This document shows, one piece after another, positions 41,030-52,739 of a DNA stretch of 64,000 bases. The notes under the pieces are model-generated. The model did not search any database. It saw nothing but the letters and a program-made list of their open reading frames with translations, and had not been told where the DNA came from. Positions within the stretch are counted from its first letter, which is position 1. Each line of letters starts with the position of its first letter. This DNA is from Rapana venosa (lineage: Eukaryota; Mollusca; Gastropoda; Neogastropoda; Muricidae), in assembly GCA_028751875.1 (NCBI GenBank), contig CM054140.1, positions 12,901,668-12,965,667 on the forward strand, read 5' to 3'. The translations under genes were made by a program, and so were the position numbers.

Positions 41030-41356
41030 GAAGGTGGCAGGATGGTTAAGACGTTTGCCTGCCAACAAGTAAACCGTGAGGTTCTGGGTTCGATTCCCAG
41101 CCTCCCCCTTTCTTCCCAGTTTGACCCCAAAATCGAACTGAATGTCAAAGTCCTTCGGATGAGACTATAAACCAAGGCCCCGTGTGCGAACGCATGCAGA
41201 ACATCTTGCGCACACGTTAAATCCTGTTCCGCTTTTCGAAAGAGTAGGCCATTGTGTGCTGGTGGGAACAGATGATAAAATTTACAAAACCGCATACACA
41301 CGGGGACTAGATGTAAAAAAAGGCCCATGAGTGCTTTTTCCATTAACCTCGATTTA
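41030..41356 (+). mobile_element. SINE-A body with a different tRNA-like head
   Basis: The head at 41033-41105 reads GGTGGCAGGATGGTTAAGAC, then GGTTCTGGGTTCGATTCCCA (strong B-box) with a long variable arm. It is unrelated to the head at 4734. From AAAGTCCTTCGGATGAGACT at 41149 on, the sequence is ordinary SINE-A to CCATTAACCTCGATTTAAAA. Confidence 0.88.
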
Positions 41357-41457
41357 AAAAAATCTGAGCGCTTTGATTTGTTGCCTTACAAGATTCAGCG
41401 CTATATAAATTCCATACATTATTATTATTATTATTATTATATTATTATTATTATTAA
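41357..41457 (+). mobile_element. L2-like LINE 3' tail with (ATT)n
   Basis: TGAGCGCTTTGATTTGTTGC, TTCAGCGCTATATAAATTCC, then (ATT)n. Nearly the same as 14240-14330. Confidence 0.85.
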
Positions 41458-41624
41458 AAGGGTAGAAATTTGACCCCCCCCCCCAAAAAAAAAGAAGAAA
41501 GTTTTAAATCCTGGATCAACGGCCCTCTAAACATAAGTGTTCATAGTGTTTTCAAAATATTGAAACATATTATAGTTTTTAACTTATGTGAAATTGAAGT
41601 AGATTGATAAATAGATAAATTATC

Positions 41625-41850
41625 TATTCTCTATTATTTTATATCGAAGGTAATGAAATAAGCGATCTTGTGCCCTTTTACATCCAGTCCAAGTGTGCAT
41701 GCAATTTTCTAAAGTTTGTCATCCTACCCTCCACCGGCATACCATGGCCTACACTTCCGAAAAGTGGAACAGGTTTTAATGTGTTCACAAGATGTTCTAC
41801 ATGCGCTCACACACGGCTCCTCGGTTTACAGTCTCACACGAAAGACTAGA
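41625..41850 (-). mobile_element. SINE-A, diverged 5'-truncated
   Basis: TTATATCGAAGGTAATGAAA, CACCGGCATACCATGGCCTA, AAAAGTGGAACAGGTTTTAA, CACACGGCTCCTCGGTTTAC. Older than most copies. Confidence 0.78.
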
Positions 41851-41869
41851 TAGGATAAAGAGATGGATA

Positions 41870-41933
41870 GATAAATATATATATTATATATATATATAAA
41901 ATATATATATATATATATATATATAAGAGAGAG

Positions 41934-41973
<40 letters not shown>

Positions 41974-42182
41974 TAGATAGATAGATACAGACAGATATTA
42001 GATAGGTAGATAGATGTAGATATATATATATAAATATATAAATAGATATAGATAGATATATAGATAGCTAGGTAGGTAGGTAGGTAGAGATAGATAGATA
42101 GACAGACAGACAGCCAGGCAGCCAGATAAACAAACAAACAGACCGAGAAACAGACAGAGAGACTGACCGACAACAGACAGAC
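41870..42182. repeat. compound (TA)n, (GA)n, (GATA)n, (GACA)n
   Basis: TA at 41875-41924, GA at 41926-41972, GATA/TAGA to 42090, GACAGACAG to 42182. Confidence 0.95.
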
Positions 42183-42484
42183 AGACAACCAGAGACATCG
42201 ATAGCGAAGCATGCACAAGTGATCTAAAGGTTTTAACCTCAGTTGGAAATAAGCCTTGAAGGAATGGTACTAAATGGACCCCCAGGCTGTGTCCCATCCA
42301 ATGACAAGTGAGGTGCGGACAGGAGACACGATGATCCCTTACTATACCTCTGGCCTGCTGATTGTCTTGCATTGTCCCTGAAAGAGCCACAGACGTGATG
42401 GCATTAGGGAGCTGAGGCATGTCACGTTGCTTAATTAAGCTGTTCAGGGTGATGATAGTGGGACAGGGTTGTGGAGAGTGGCGC

Positions 42485-42690
42485 TGAGTGTTTTATTTAT
42501 TTTAAATTTATTTCATTTTATTCTTTTATATCGAGGATAATGGAATAAGCACTTGTGTGCTTTTTTTACATCCAGTCCCCGTGTGTATGTGGTTTTGTCA
42601 ATTTCATCATCTGTTCCCACCGGCACACAATGGCCTACTCTTACGAAGAGCGGAACAGGATTTTAACGTTGCGCAAGATGTTCTGAGTGT
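42485..42690 (-). mobile_element. SINE-A, 5'-truncated, in unit I
   Basis: Long T-rich tail, TATCGAGGATAATGGAATAA, CACCGGCACACAATGGCC, AAGATGTTCTGAGTG then GT repeat. The head and last 40 bp are missing. A decayed copy is present in unit II. Confidence 0.88.
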
Positions 42691-42734
42691 GTGTGTGTGT
42701 GTCTGGCTGATAATTATCTACCTGTGTTTTGCGT

Positions 42735-42977
42735 TTGTTTAGAACACACATACACACGCACGCGTGCACGCACACGCATACCATTCACAAACATACGCGC
42801 GTGCGCACGCACACTCGCACTTAAACACATATACGCGCGCGCGTGCACATACTTACAGACATACATACGCACACACATTCTCTCTCACTCCCTCACTCAC
42901 TCACTCACTCACCCGCACACACGCACACACACACAGACACAACACACAGACACACACACAGACACACACACACACAC
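42735..42977. repeat. imperfect (CA)n with (CACT)n
   Basis: ACACGCACGCGTGCACGCAC blocks, CTCACTCACTCACTC, then CA to the palindrome. Confidence 0.9.
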
Positions 42978-43232
42978 ATCAAAGCAAGATAAGTCAAATA
43001 AGATTACAATAATGATTATCATAATAGAGATACAATTATAACAACAACCGCCCATCACCATGAGACAACAATATAACAAATGATCCTCATCACCATGGTT
43101 ATGTTGTTGTCTCATGGTGATGGGGATCATTTGTTATATTGTTGTCTCATGGTGATGGGCGATTGTTGTTATAATTGTATCTCTATTATGATAATCATTA
43201 TTGTAATCTTATTTGACTTATCTTGCTTTGAT
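42978..43232. repeat. foldback palindrome, about 255 bp
   Basis: Left arm from ATCAAAGCAAGATAAGTCAA and right arm ending TTGACTTATCTTGCTTTGAT pair for about 115 bp, with a centre near 43105 and only a short imperfect loop. Both strands therefore encode nearly the same peptide in overlapping frames. The word TTGTTGTCTCATGGTGATGG occurs twice in the right arm (about 43104 and 43140). No terminal duplication is clear. Confidence 0.95.
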
Positions 43233-43499
43233 AGTTATTGTGTGAATATGTCATTTTTTAAAAGCGCTATTTGAAAAGTATGAACGCAAAAAAGCACACG
43301 TTTGATGGGTGGAGGAGGAGAGGAGGGAGGTCATTGAAGGTAATATTGTCAGTAATGACGAATGCCTAGTATTTTCTAACGTTTTATTCTTGTACCTTTT
43401 TATTATCTAAGTATAAACGTGAAAGAATGGATGAAACAGTAGGTGAAGTAATTTGTTTGTCCTGACGTTTTATGATTTTCTTTTTTTAATTCTTAAAAC

Positions 43500-43580
43500 A
43501 TTTTTATTTAAATGTGTGTGTGGACGTGAGCGCGCACGCGCTCAGGTGTGCATGAGTATGTGGGTGCGTGTATATGTATA
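43500..43580. repeat. GT/CG-rich stretch
   Basis: GTGTGTGTGGACGTGAGCGC, ACGCGCTCAGGTGTGCATGA. Copied in unit II and also alone at 47105-47165. Confidence 0.7.
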
Positions 43581-43699
43581 TGTGGTAATTTGTATTTCCA
43601 ATGTATCTCCTTATCGATTTTTTCCTCTTTTTTTACTGGTTTAATTTAACGGTAAATGATGCAATAATGTAGTGTCTTAGTATAATCATTACGAAATTT

Positions 43700-43797
43700 G
43701 TTCTTAGATAGATGGCTTCATGAAAAAAAGGAAATGCATTGCTTATTCAATGTACCATCTGGAAATAAAATTTTGACTTGACTTGACTTGACTTGAC
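43700..43797 (+). mobile_element. TTGAC-tailed element, 3' end
   Basis: TTCTTAGATAGATGGCTTCA, GCTTATTCAATGTACCATCT, GGAAATAAAATTTTGAC then (TTGAC)n and CA repeats. The same 3' end with (TTTGAC) occurs at 62880-62967 and in unit II. Looks like the 3' terminus of a retroposon with a pentanucleotide tail. The body is not identified. Confidence 0.65.
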
Positions 43798-43918
43798 ACA
43801 CACACACGCACATACACCCACACACAAACACATACATACACACACACACACACACACAGACGGACAGGGACAGACACACCAACAAACAGACAGACAAACA
43901 GACACAGACGTTAACACT
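43798..43918. repeat. (CA)n then (GACA)n
   Basis: CACACACACG blocks and CAGACAGACAAACAGAC. Confidence 0.9.
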
Positions 43919-44221
43919 CTGCACTAGTGACCTAGTAACAATATCCTGTGGAAAATCAAGCCCCCCCGAGCCCTTGTGTACTAAACAGACCAGAGATCAT
44001 GATTGTGTGATCACCATTTTCCACAGACATAAACGCAGTTGGCTGACGCAACCATCCCCTCTCTCATTCAGCCCTGATCATTCATTTTCTTACGGTCTCC
44101 ATGGAAACAAAATGGCGCCCTAGCGTTACGGACCGTCCACAGTCATGTCCTTGACATTGTGTTAGTTCTGATGAGGAGAACTTAAAGGAAGAGTGTGGAA
44201 GCTTAGTTTTGGTGTCAGGTG

Positions 44222-45240
<1,019 letters not shown>

Positions 45241-45299
45241 TAAATAGATAACAAACACGCATTGCAGAGAGTCAGAAGATGAGAGATGCATGCACCCTC

Positions 45300-45426
45300 G
45301 GAGAGCACGAGAGAGAGAGAGAAGAGGGAGGAGGGGGGGGGATGCCTGAATGTCATTGCTGTCCAGGTATAAACTAGTCAAGTACTCTGACAGTTAGACA
45401 TACGGTCTTTATGTGTCTGCTACTCT

Positions 45427-45458
<32 letters not shown>

Positions 45459-46180
45459 CTCTCTCTCTCTTTCTTTTCTCTTCTCTCTCCTCCCTCCTCC
45501 CTCCCCCTCTCCCCTCTATCTCTCTCTCTTCTGTATGTGTATGTTTGTTGTGTGTGCGCGCCTGAGTGTGTTTTGTTGTGAGCGTATGCATGCCTGCTTT
45601 AAATGTAATACTCTTATTTTCTTTGAGTCTCTGACTTGAATAAATTTAAAGAACATAGGTCTGTCTGCTTGTCTGTTTGTCATTCTAACTGTCTATCAGC
45701 TGTCTGTTAATCAATAGATAATTGATTAATCATTTATTTACAACAATAGTTGAGATAGGAATTCCAACGTATATTTCTGTGCTGCATTAAGTTTGTATTT
45801 TGTAATCTCTGAAAGGGCAAAGGCCTGATTGAAAAAAATATGGAAATGCAGCCCTGAAAAGAAAGAGCAATCATCGTCGTCGTCGTCGTCGTCATCATCA
45901 TCATCATCATCATCATCATTCATCCATCATCTATTCATCATCATATCACAATCGTCGTCGTCGTCGTCGTCATAACCATCATCTCATGTCATTCATCATA
46001 ATCACAATCGTATGCATACATTAATCATCATATATATATATATATATATATATATCATACATATAAATAATATATATATATATATATAATATATATATAA
46101 TATAAGTAGAAATAGAGATAAGATAGATAAGAGTAGAAAGAAAAATATAGATAGATAGATTAAATAGATAACAAACACGC

Positions 46181-46190
<10 letters not shown>
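45300..46190. repeat. sub-unit C2, indel-rich
   Basis: Same order as C1, from GGGATGCCTGAATGTCATTG to (TA)n. Scattered single-base losses relative to C1 and C3 include CTTTGAGTCTCTG for CTTTGCAGTCTCTG, CTATCAGCTG for CTATCTAGCTG and GCCCTGAAAAG for GCCCTTGAAAAG. Confidence 0.85.

Positions 46191-46243
<53 letters not shown>
46191..46243. repeat. (GA)n microsatellite
   Basis: Pure GA. Confidence 0.97.
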
Positions 46244-46246
<3 letters not shown>

Positions 46247-46332
46247 GCCTGAATGTCATTGCTGTACTTCTAGGGTATATAACTATGTTCACGTTCTCTA
46301 TCTGTCTGTCCATCAGTCTTTTAGTGTGTCTG

Positions 46333-46398
<66 letters not shown>

Positions 46399-46821
46399 TC
46401 TCTTCTCTCTCTCCTCCCTCCCTCCCTCCCCCTCTCCTCCTCTATCTCTCTCTCTGTCTGTATGTGTATGTTTGTGTGTGTGCGCGCTCGTGAGTGTGTT
46501 TGTTGTGAGCGTATGCATGCCTGCTTTAAATGTAATACTCTTATTTTCTTTGTAGTCTCTGACTTGAATAAATTTAAAGAACATAGGTCTGTCTGCTTGT
46601 CTGTTTGTCATTCTAACTGTCTATCAAGCTGTCTGTTAATCAATAGATAATCTGATTAATCATTTATTTACAACAATAGTTGAGATAGGAATTCCAACGT
46701 ATATTTCTGTGCTGCATTAAGTTTGTATTTTGTAACCTCTGAAAGGGCAAAGGCCTGATTGAAAAAAATATGGAAATGCAGCCCTTGAAAAGAAAGAGAA
46801 TCATCGTCGTCGTCGTCGTCG

Positions 46822-46871
<50 letters not shown>

Positions 46872-46957
46872 GTCGTCGTCGTCGTCGTCGTCGTCATAAC
46901 CATCATCGTCATTGTCATTGCATCATAATCACAATCGTCGTCGTCGTCATCGTCATT

Positions 46958-46995
<38 letters not shown>

Positions 46996-47035
46996 ATTCA
47001 TACATATAAATACATATATATATATATATATATAT
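46244..47035. repeat. sub-unit C3
   Basis: CTGCCTGAATGTCATTGCTG, then GGGTATATAACTATGTTCAC (flipped relative to C1), (CT)n, CCTGCTTTAAATGTAATACT, GATTAATCATTTATTTACAA, GGAATTCCAACGTATATTTC, (GTC)n/(ATC)n to 46994, TA at 47010-47036. High quality compared with C2. Confidence 0.88.
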
Positions 47036-47165
47036 ATAGATGAAACAGTAGGTGAAGTAATTTGTTTGTCCTGAGTTTTATGATTTCTTTTTTTAATTCT
47101 TAAAACATTTTTATGTTAAATGTGTGTGTGGACGTGAGCGGCACGCGTCAGGTGTCATGAGTACT
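47036..47165. repeat. isolated copy of 43427-43570
   Basis: GATGAAACAGTAGGTGAAGT, TTGTTTGTCCTGAG, GTGGACGTGAGCGGCACGCG. A short piece from inside unit I joined to the end of C3 and then to unit II. The junction is suspicious. Confidence 0.75.
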
Positions 47166-47484
47166 GGGAGCGTAGTAGATGACTGGAATTAGACAGACAG
47201 TACAACCAAGACCTACGTTAAGCGAAGCATGCACAAGTGATCTAAAGTTTAACTCATTGAAATAAGCTTAAGGAGATGGTACTAAAATGGAACCCCCATG
47301 CTTGTCCATCTGCAATACATGAGTGAGTGCGACACTGGAGACACACGATACCCTACTAAAACTCTGCTGCTGATTCTTGCATTGTCACCTGAAGACCACA
47401 GACGTGATGCATTAGGAGTGACATGCACAGCCTAATAAAGCGATTCAGGGATGAATAGACAGGTTGTGAGATTGCCTGAGTGAT

Positions 47485-47670
47485 TTTATTACTTTTAAAT
47501 TTAATTCAGTTATTCTTTTATAACGAGGAAAGGAATAATGCACTTGTGTGCCTTTTTTACATCCATCCCCTTGTATTAGTGTTTTGTCATTTCATCAGTT
47601 CCCACGGACACAATGGCCTATCGTTACGAAGAGCGTACAGATTTTAACTTGTTGCGAAGATGATTAGGAG
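47485..47670 (-). mobile_element. SINE-A copy in unit II, error-rich
   Basis: Same truncated copy as 42485-42690: TTCCCACGGACACAATGGCC, CGTTACGAAGAGCGTACAGA. Confidence 0.75.
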
Positions 47671-47945
47671 TGTGTTGTGTGTGTGTCTGGCTGTAATTTA
47701 TCTACCTGTGTTTTTGCGTTTGTTTAGAACACCATACTACACGCTCCGTGCACCCACGCATACCATTCCAAAATAGAGCTGTGCGCAGACATCGCACTTA
47801 AACAGCTATACGCCGCGCGTGCACATACTTACAGACATACATACGACACACACATTCTCTCTCACTCCTCACTCACTCACTCACTCACCCGCACACACCA
47901 CACCCACAGACCACACACACACACACCACGACACACCACACACAC

Positions 47946-48189
47946 TCAAAGCAAGATAAGTCAAATAGATTACAATATGATATCATAATAGAGATACATT
48001 ATAACAACAACCGCCCATCACCATGAGACACAAATATAACAATTGATCCCCTATACCATGTTATGATAGTTGTCTCATGTATGGGACATTTGTTATATTG
48101 TTGTCTCATGGTGATGGCATTGTGTTTATAAATATGTATCTCTTTATGTAAACAATATTGTAGATCTGAATTGACTTATCTTGCTTGAT
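47946..48189. repeat. foldback palindrome, decayed copy
   Basis: CAAAGCAAGATAAGTCAAAT to TTGACTTATCTTGCTTGAT. Both arms carry many single-base losses relative to 42978-43232. Confidence 0.85.
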
Positions 48190-48639
48190 AGTTATGTGTG
48201 AATATGTCATTTTTAAAAGCGCTATTGAAAATATGAACGCAAAAAAGCACACGTTTGATGGTGGAGGAGGAAGGAGAGTCACTGAGGTATATTGTCAGTA
48301 ATGACATGCCTAGTATTTTCTAACGTTTTATTCTGTACCTTTTATTATCTATATAAACGTGAAAGAATGATGAAACAGTAGTGAATAATTTTTTGTCCTG
48401 ACTTTTATGATTTTCTTTTTTTAATTCTTAAAACATTTTTATTTAAATGTGTGTGGGACGTGAGCGAGACGCGCTCAGGTGTGCATGAGTATGGTGTGCG
48501 TGTATATGTATATGGGTAATTTGTATTTCAATGTATCCATTAATCGATTTTTTCCTCTTTTACTGGTTTAATTAACGGTAAATGAATGCAAAATGTAGTG
48601 TCTTAGTATAATCATTACGAGAATTTGTTCTTAGATAAT

Positions 48640-48722
48640 GGCTTGATGGAAAAAAGCAAATGCATTCTTATCATGTCACCATCTGGAAATAAAATTTTGA
48701 CTGACTTGCTTGACTTGCTTGA
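48640..48722 (+). mobile_element. TTGAC-tailed element copy in unit II
   Basis: CCATCTGGAAATAAAATTTT, GACTGACTTGCTTGACTTGC. Decayed copy of 43700-43797. Confidence 0.6.
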
Positions 48723-49139
48723 CACACCACACCCACATACACCCCACACCAAACCATACATACACACCACACACACACACCACACACACCTCACCGACGG
48801 ACAGGGTGCAGACACACGAACAGCAGACAGACAAACAAGACACGACGTTTACCTCTGCACTGTGACCTAGTAACAATATCCGTGAAAATCAAGCCCCCTG
48901 CCCTTGTGTACTAACCATAGTCCAAGATAGATTGTTATCCATTTTTCCACAACATAAACGCAGTTGGTGACGGCAACCATCCCCTCTCTCATTCAGCCCT
49001 GATCATTATTTTCTGTAAGGTCTCCATGGAAAAAAATGGCGCCCTAGCGTACGGACCGTCCACATCATTCTCTGACATGTGTTTAGTTCTGATAGGAAAC
49101 TTCAAAGGACGAGTGTGGAAGCTAGTTTTGGTGTCAGTG

Positions 49140-49280
49140 TCTGCTCTCTCTCGCTCTCTCTCTCTCTCTCTCACTCTCTCATTCTCTTCTCATCTCTCTC
49201 TTCTCTATCTCTCTCTCTCTCTTCTATGAAGAGAGAGAGGAAGTGGGGGGGGGGGGGGGAGGGAGAGGGGGGGGGGGAGA
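49140..49280. repeat. (CT)n and poly-G
   Basis: CT-rich to 49225, GAAGAGAGAGAGG, then G-runs at 49244-49258 and 49267-49277. Confidence 0.9.
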
Positions 49281-49893
49281 TGCCTGAATGTCATTGCTGT
49301 CCACTGTCCACTGACAGACTGAAGGACAGACAGACAGAGAACATGAACCTTGTGTTTATATCCAGTCTGCTACTCTCTCTCTCTCTCTCTCTCTTCCTTC
49401 TCTCTCTCCTCCCCTTTCCCTCCCTCCCCCCTCTCCCCTCTATCTCTCTACCTCTGTATGTATGTATGTGTTTGTGTGTGCGCGCGCTCGTGTGTGTGTT
49501 TGTTGTGAGCGTATGCATGCCTGCTTTAAATGTAATACTCTTATTTTCTGTGCAGTCTCTGACTTGAATAAATTTAAAGAACATAGGTCTGTCTGCTTGT
49601 CTGTTTGTCTTTCTGTCTATCTAGCTGTCTGTTAATCAATAGATAATCTGATTAATCATTTCTTTACAACAATAGTTCAGATAGGAATTCCAACGTACAT
49701 TTCTGTGCTGCATTAAATTTGTATTTTGTAATCTCTGAAAGGGCAAAGGCCTGATTGAAAAAATGTGGAAATGCAGCCCTTTAAAAGAAAGGTCATCATC
49801 ATCGTCGTCGTCGTCGTCGTCGTCATCATTATCATCAAAATCGTCGTCGTCATTACCATCATCGTCATCGTCATTATCATTGCATCATCATCG

Positions 49894-49939
<46 letters not shown>

Positions 49940-50023
49940 ATACATATATACATACATACATACATACATACATACATACAGACAGACAGACAGACAGACA
50001 GACAGATAGACATACAGAAAGAC

Positions 50024-50066
<43 letters not shown>

Positions 50067-50110
50067 CAGATAGACAGATAGACAGATAGATAGATAGATA
50101 AACAAACATG
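49281..50110. repeat. sub-unit C4
   Basis: GATGCCTGAATGTCATTGCT, 65-bp segment in C1 orientation (49302-49367), TATGCATGCCTGCTTTAAAT, GGAATTCCAACGTACATTTC, (GTC)n/(ATC)n at 49794-49939, (CATA)n, (GACA)n and (GATA)n. Confidence 0.88.
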
Positions 50111-50113
50111 CAT

Positions 50114-50115
<2 letters not shown>

Positions 50116-50190
<75 letters not shown>
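50116..50190. repeat. (GA)n microsatellite
   Basis: GA with one AAG slip. Confidence 0.97.
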
Positions 50191-50193
<3 letters not shown>

Positions 50194-51340
50194 TGCTGTA
50201 CTTCGAGGGTATATAACCATGCTCACGTTCTCTGTCTGTCTGTCCATCAGTCTTTGAGTGTGTCTGCTACTCTTTCTCTCTCTCTCTCACTCTCACTCTC
50301 TGTCTCTCTCAGAGTAAATCTTCCTTTCTGGAGAAGCTTCCCTTCGTGTCTGTATCATCTCCGGCTTCCTCTCCTTACCTTGTCTCTATTAATGACAAGT
50401 TGTTGTTGTGTAAGTAGCAAAGAGACGTTTGACTTTTCGGAAGACCTTTCCTTATCTGGGCTTTTTGTGCGCTAAAAGGGCATTTCCTTTACACGTGTAC
50501 ATGTACCTTTAACCATACAGAAGCCATCTGCTTGTTTCATCTCCGTTTATTGCGGTTAGCTGTTATATCTACAAATGAATGATTTTTTCCCTCATAATTT
50601 TTTCTAGTCTGAGTTAAAGAAGAGTCTCCCCCACCCCCACCCTTCCCTGCTTCAAAAAGAATTGAACAACACCCCACTCCCCGCAAAAAAGCGAAAAACA
50701 AAAACAATAAGAGAACTAGAACAAAGGTAAAGGTAAAGGAGTCCCATAACCTATAAGGTCGTAGGGGAGCGAGGCGTCAGAGACCTCACTTCTCTAGGGC
50801 CAGCATATTGAGGGCGGCGCCCATCTCCTCTCCCTCGCTGCTTTACCTTCCCTCACCCTAAAGAGGGCAGGTACCCATTTACAGCTGGGTAAACTGGGGG
50901 AACTGTACTGAAGCCAAGGCGCGCAAACGGTCACCCATCCAACTGATAACCACGCTCGACGCTACTTAACTTGGCTGGGAGAAAGCGAGTGCTCCGACCA
51001 CTGAGCTATCCCGTCCCCCGAACAAGAACAAACAAAGCACAAACCCCCCAAAAAATAAGGAATGAATGAATAATCAAAGAGAGCACCCAATGTTTTAATT
51101 AGTCTCTCCGTGTGTGTGTTTAAGAATGGTCGCTTGGATTTTTGTTGTCTTGCTTCCTAAATGAAAACTACATTTTCATTGTGCGTGGCTTTTTCTGTTG
51201 TGTCTGCTAAAGGACAAGGTATTAGACAGCCACCAGCTGTGTTTTCTGTAGTGCATGTTCTTTTGGAAGAGGAGAATTAATGGAGTTGTCAGCAGTGTGT
51301 GTGTGTGTGTCTGTGTGTGTGTGTGTGTGTGTGTGGGTGT

Positions 51341-51376
<36 letters not shown>

Positions 51377-51450
51377 ACACACACACACACACATACACAC
51401 ACACAGACACACACACAGACATAGAGAGATAGAGAGAGCAAGACACAGAG
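50191..51450. repeat. tandem duplicon H, copy 1
   Basis: GGGTATATAACCATGCTCAC, GAGAAGCTTCCCTTCGTGTC, TTGTTGTGTAAGTAGCAAAG, AAAAGGGCATTTCCTTTACA, [SINE-B], GAATGAATGAATAATCAAAG, CAGCCACCAGCTGTGTTTTC, then GT/GA/CA repeats at 51296-51440. Its partner is 51454-52860. Confidence 0.85.
50724..51018 (-). mobile_element. SINE-B, copy 5, best preserved
   Basis: On the minus strand: GGGGGACGGGATAGCTCAGT head (50985-51018), 5S-like AAGTTAAGTAGCGTCGAGC and TTGGATGGGTGACCG (50928-50984), CCCAGTTTACCCAGCTGTAA, GGCGCCGCCCTCAATATGCT and the CCTTTACCTTTACC tail. Present in duplicon H copy 1 and absent from copy 2, where AAAGCAAGAAGAACAGC runs through. Short AGAACAA/GAACAAGAACAA flanks may be a target duplication. 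Confidence 0.92.
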
Positions 51451-51453
51451 AAC

Positions 51454-52692
51454 GAGGCCTGAATGTCATTGCTTTACTTTTGGGGTATATAACCAGGTTC
51501 ACGTTCTCTGTCTGTCTGTCTGTCTTTCAGTGTGTCTGCTAGTTTCTCTCTCTCTCTCTCTCTGTCTCTGTCTCTCTCAGTCTCCCAGTGAGTTTTCCTG
51601 TCTGAAGAAGCTTCCCTTCTGTCTGTATCACCACAGGCTTCCTCTCCTTATCTAGCTCATCTCCCTTAATGACAAGTTGTTGTTGTTGTATATGTTTGTC
51701 CGTCGTGTCCGACGATGACCTCCAAAACAGCAGAGGAGGCAGCTGCTGTTTTGGAAACTGGGCAGAAATTTGATTATAGTGGAGATGCCTTGCCCACAGT
51801 ACATCCCCACTCTCTTGGCCAAGTGGGCATAAGGACAGTCAGCGTTGGAGATGTTCTCCAAAGGCCAGCCAGCCCCCAGGGCTGCAGCACATAAGGACTG
51901 CGCGAGTCATGCCTCCTAGTCAAAGAGTCATAGTCGATCACTAAAGACTAAGCTGTAAAGTGGAATTCCATGAGTGGAAAAGCCACTGGTCATACAGCCT
52001 CTCACTTTGCTGTTGCCCCCAGCGTCAATGGTTTAATCAAGAACTGTGATAAAGCCCAGGTATTGTTGTAAGTAGCAAAGAGACGCTTGACTTTTCGGAA
52101 GACCTCTCCTTATCTGGGATTTTTGTGTGCTAAAAGGGCATTTCCTTTACACGTGTACGTGTACCTTCAACCATGCAGAAGCCATCTACTTGTTTCACCT
52201 CCGTATATTGCGAGTAGCTCTTATACAAATGAACGATTTGTAATCCTCAAAACTGTTTGCAGTCTGAGTTAAAGAATAGACTCACCCCCCAACTTCCCCG
52301 CTCCCCAAAGAATTGAACAACACCCCACTCCCCCAAAAAATCGAAAAAAGCAAAAAAACCAAACTAAAACAACCAAAGAAATAAAAAAAAACAAAGCAAG
52401 AAGAACAGCAAAAAAAAGCATCAGGAATGAATGAATAATCAAAGAGAGCACCTACCCAAGGTTTTAATTAGTGTGTCTTGTTTTCAAAATGATTGCTTGG
52501 GATTTTTTGTTTTTCTTTCTAAATGAAAACTACATGTTCATTGTGCGTGGGTTTTTTTTCTGTTGTGTCTGCTGAAGAACAGACATTGTGTCAGACAGCC
52601 ACCAGCTGGGTTTTCTGTAGTGCAAGTTCCTTTGGAAGAGGAAAATTAATGGAGCTGTTAGCGGTGTGTCTGTGTGCGAGCGTGCGTGCGTG

Positions 52693-52739
<47 letters not shown>

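Larger units (their letters stand above)
47175..50110. repeat. segmental duplicon, unit II
   Basis: Colinear with unit I at an offset of about 5 kb. Between 47175 and about 49250 it has dozens of one- or two-base deletions relative to unit I (GGAAAGGAATAATGCACTTG for GGATAATGGAATAAGCACTTG; TCACCCGCACACACCACACC for TCACCCGCACACACGCACAC). From about 49260 on it is clean. Confidence 0.88.

Noticed and set aside
41033..41105. tRNA gene with strong B-box
   Set aside because: It has the same SINE-A body attached downstream, and I could not pair a clean acceptor stem. Treated as a SINE head.
43009..43274. Two similar peptides on opposite strands
   Set aside because: They are a mirror product of the foldback palindrome, not a duplicated gene.
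50928..50984. 5S rRNA gene
   Set aside because: Only the internal promoter half of 5S is present, joined to a tRNA-like part and repeated in dispersed SINEs.
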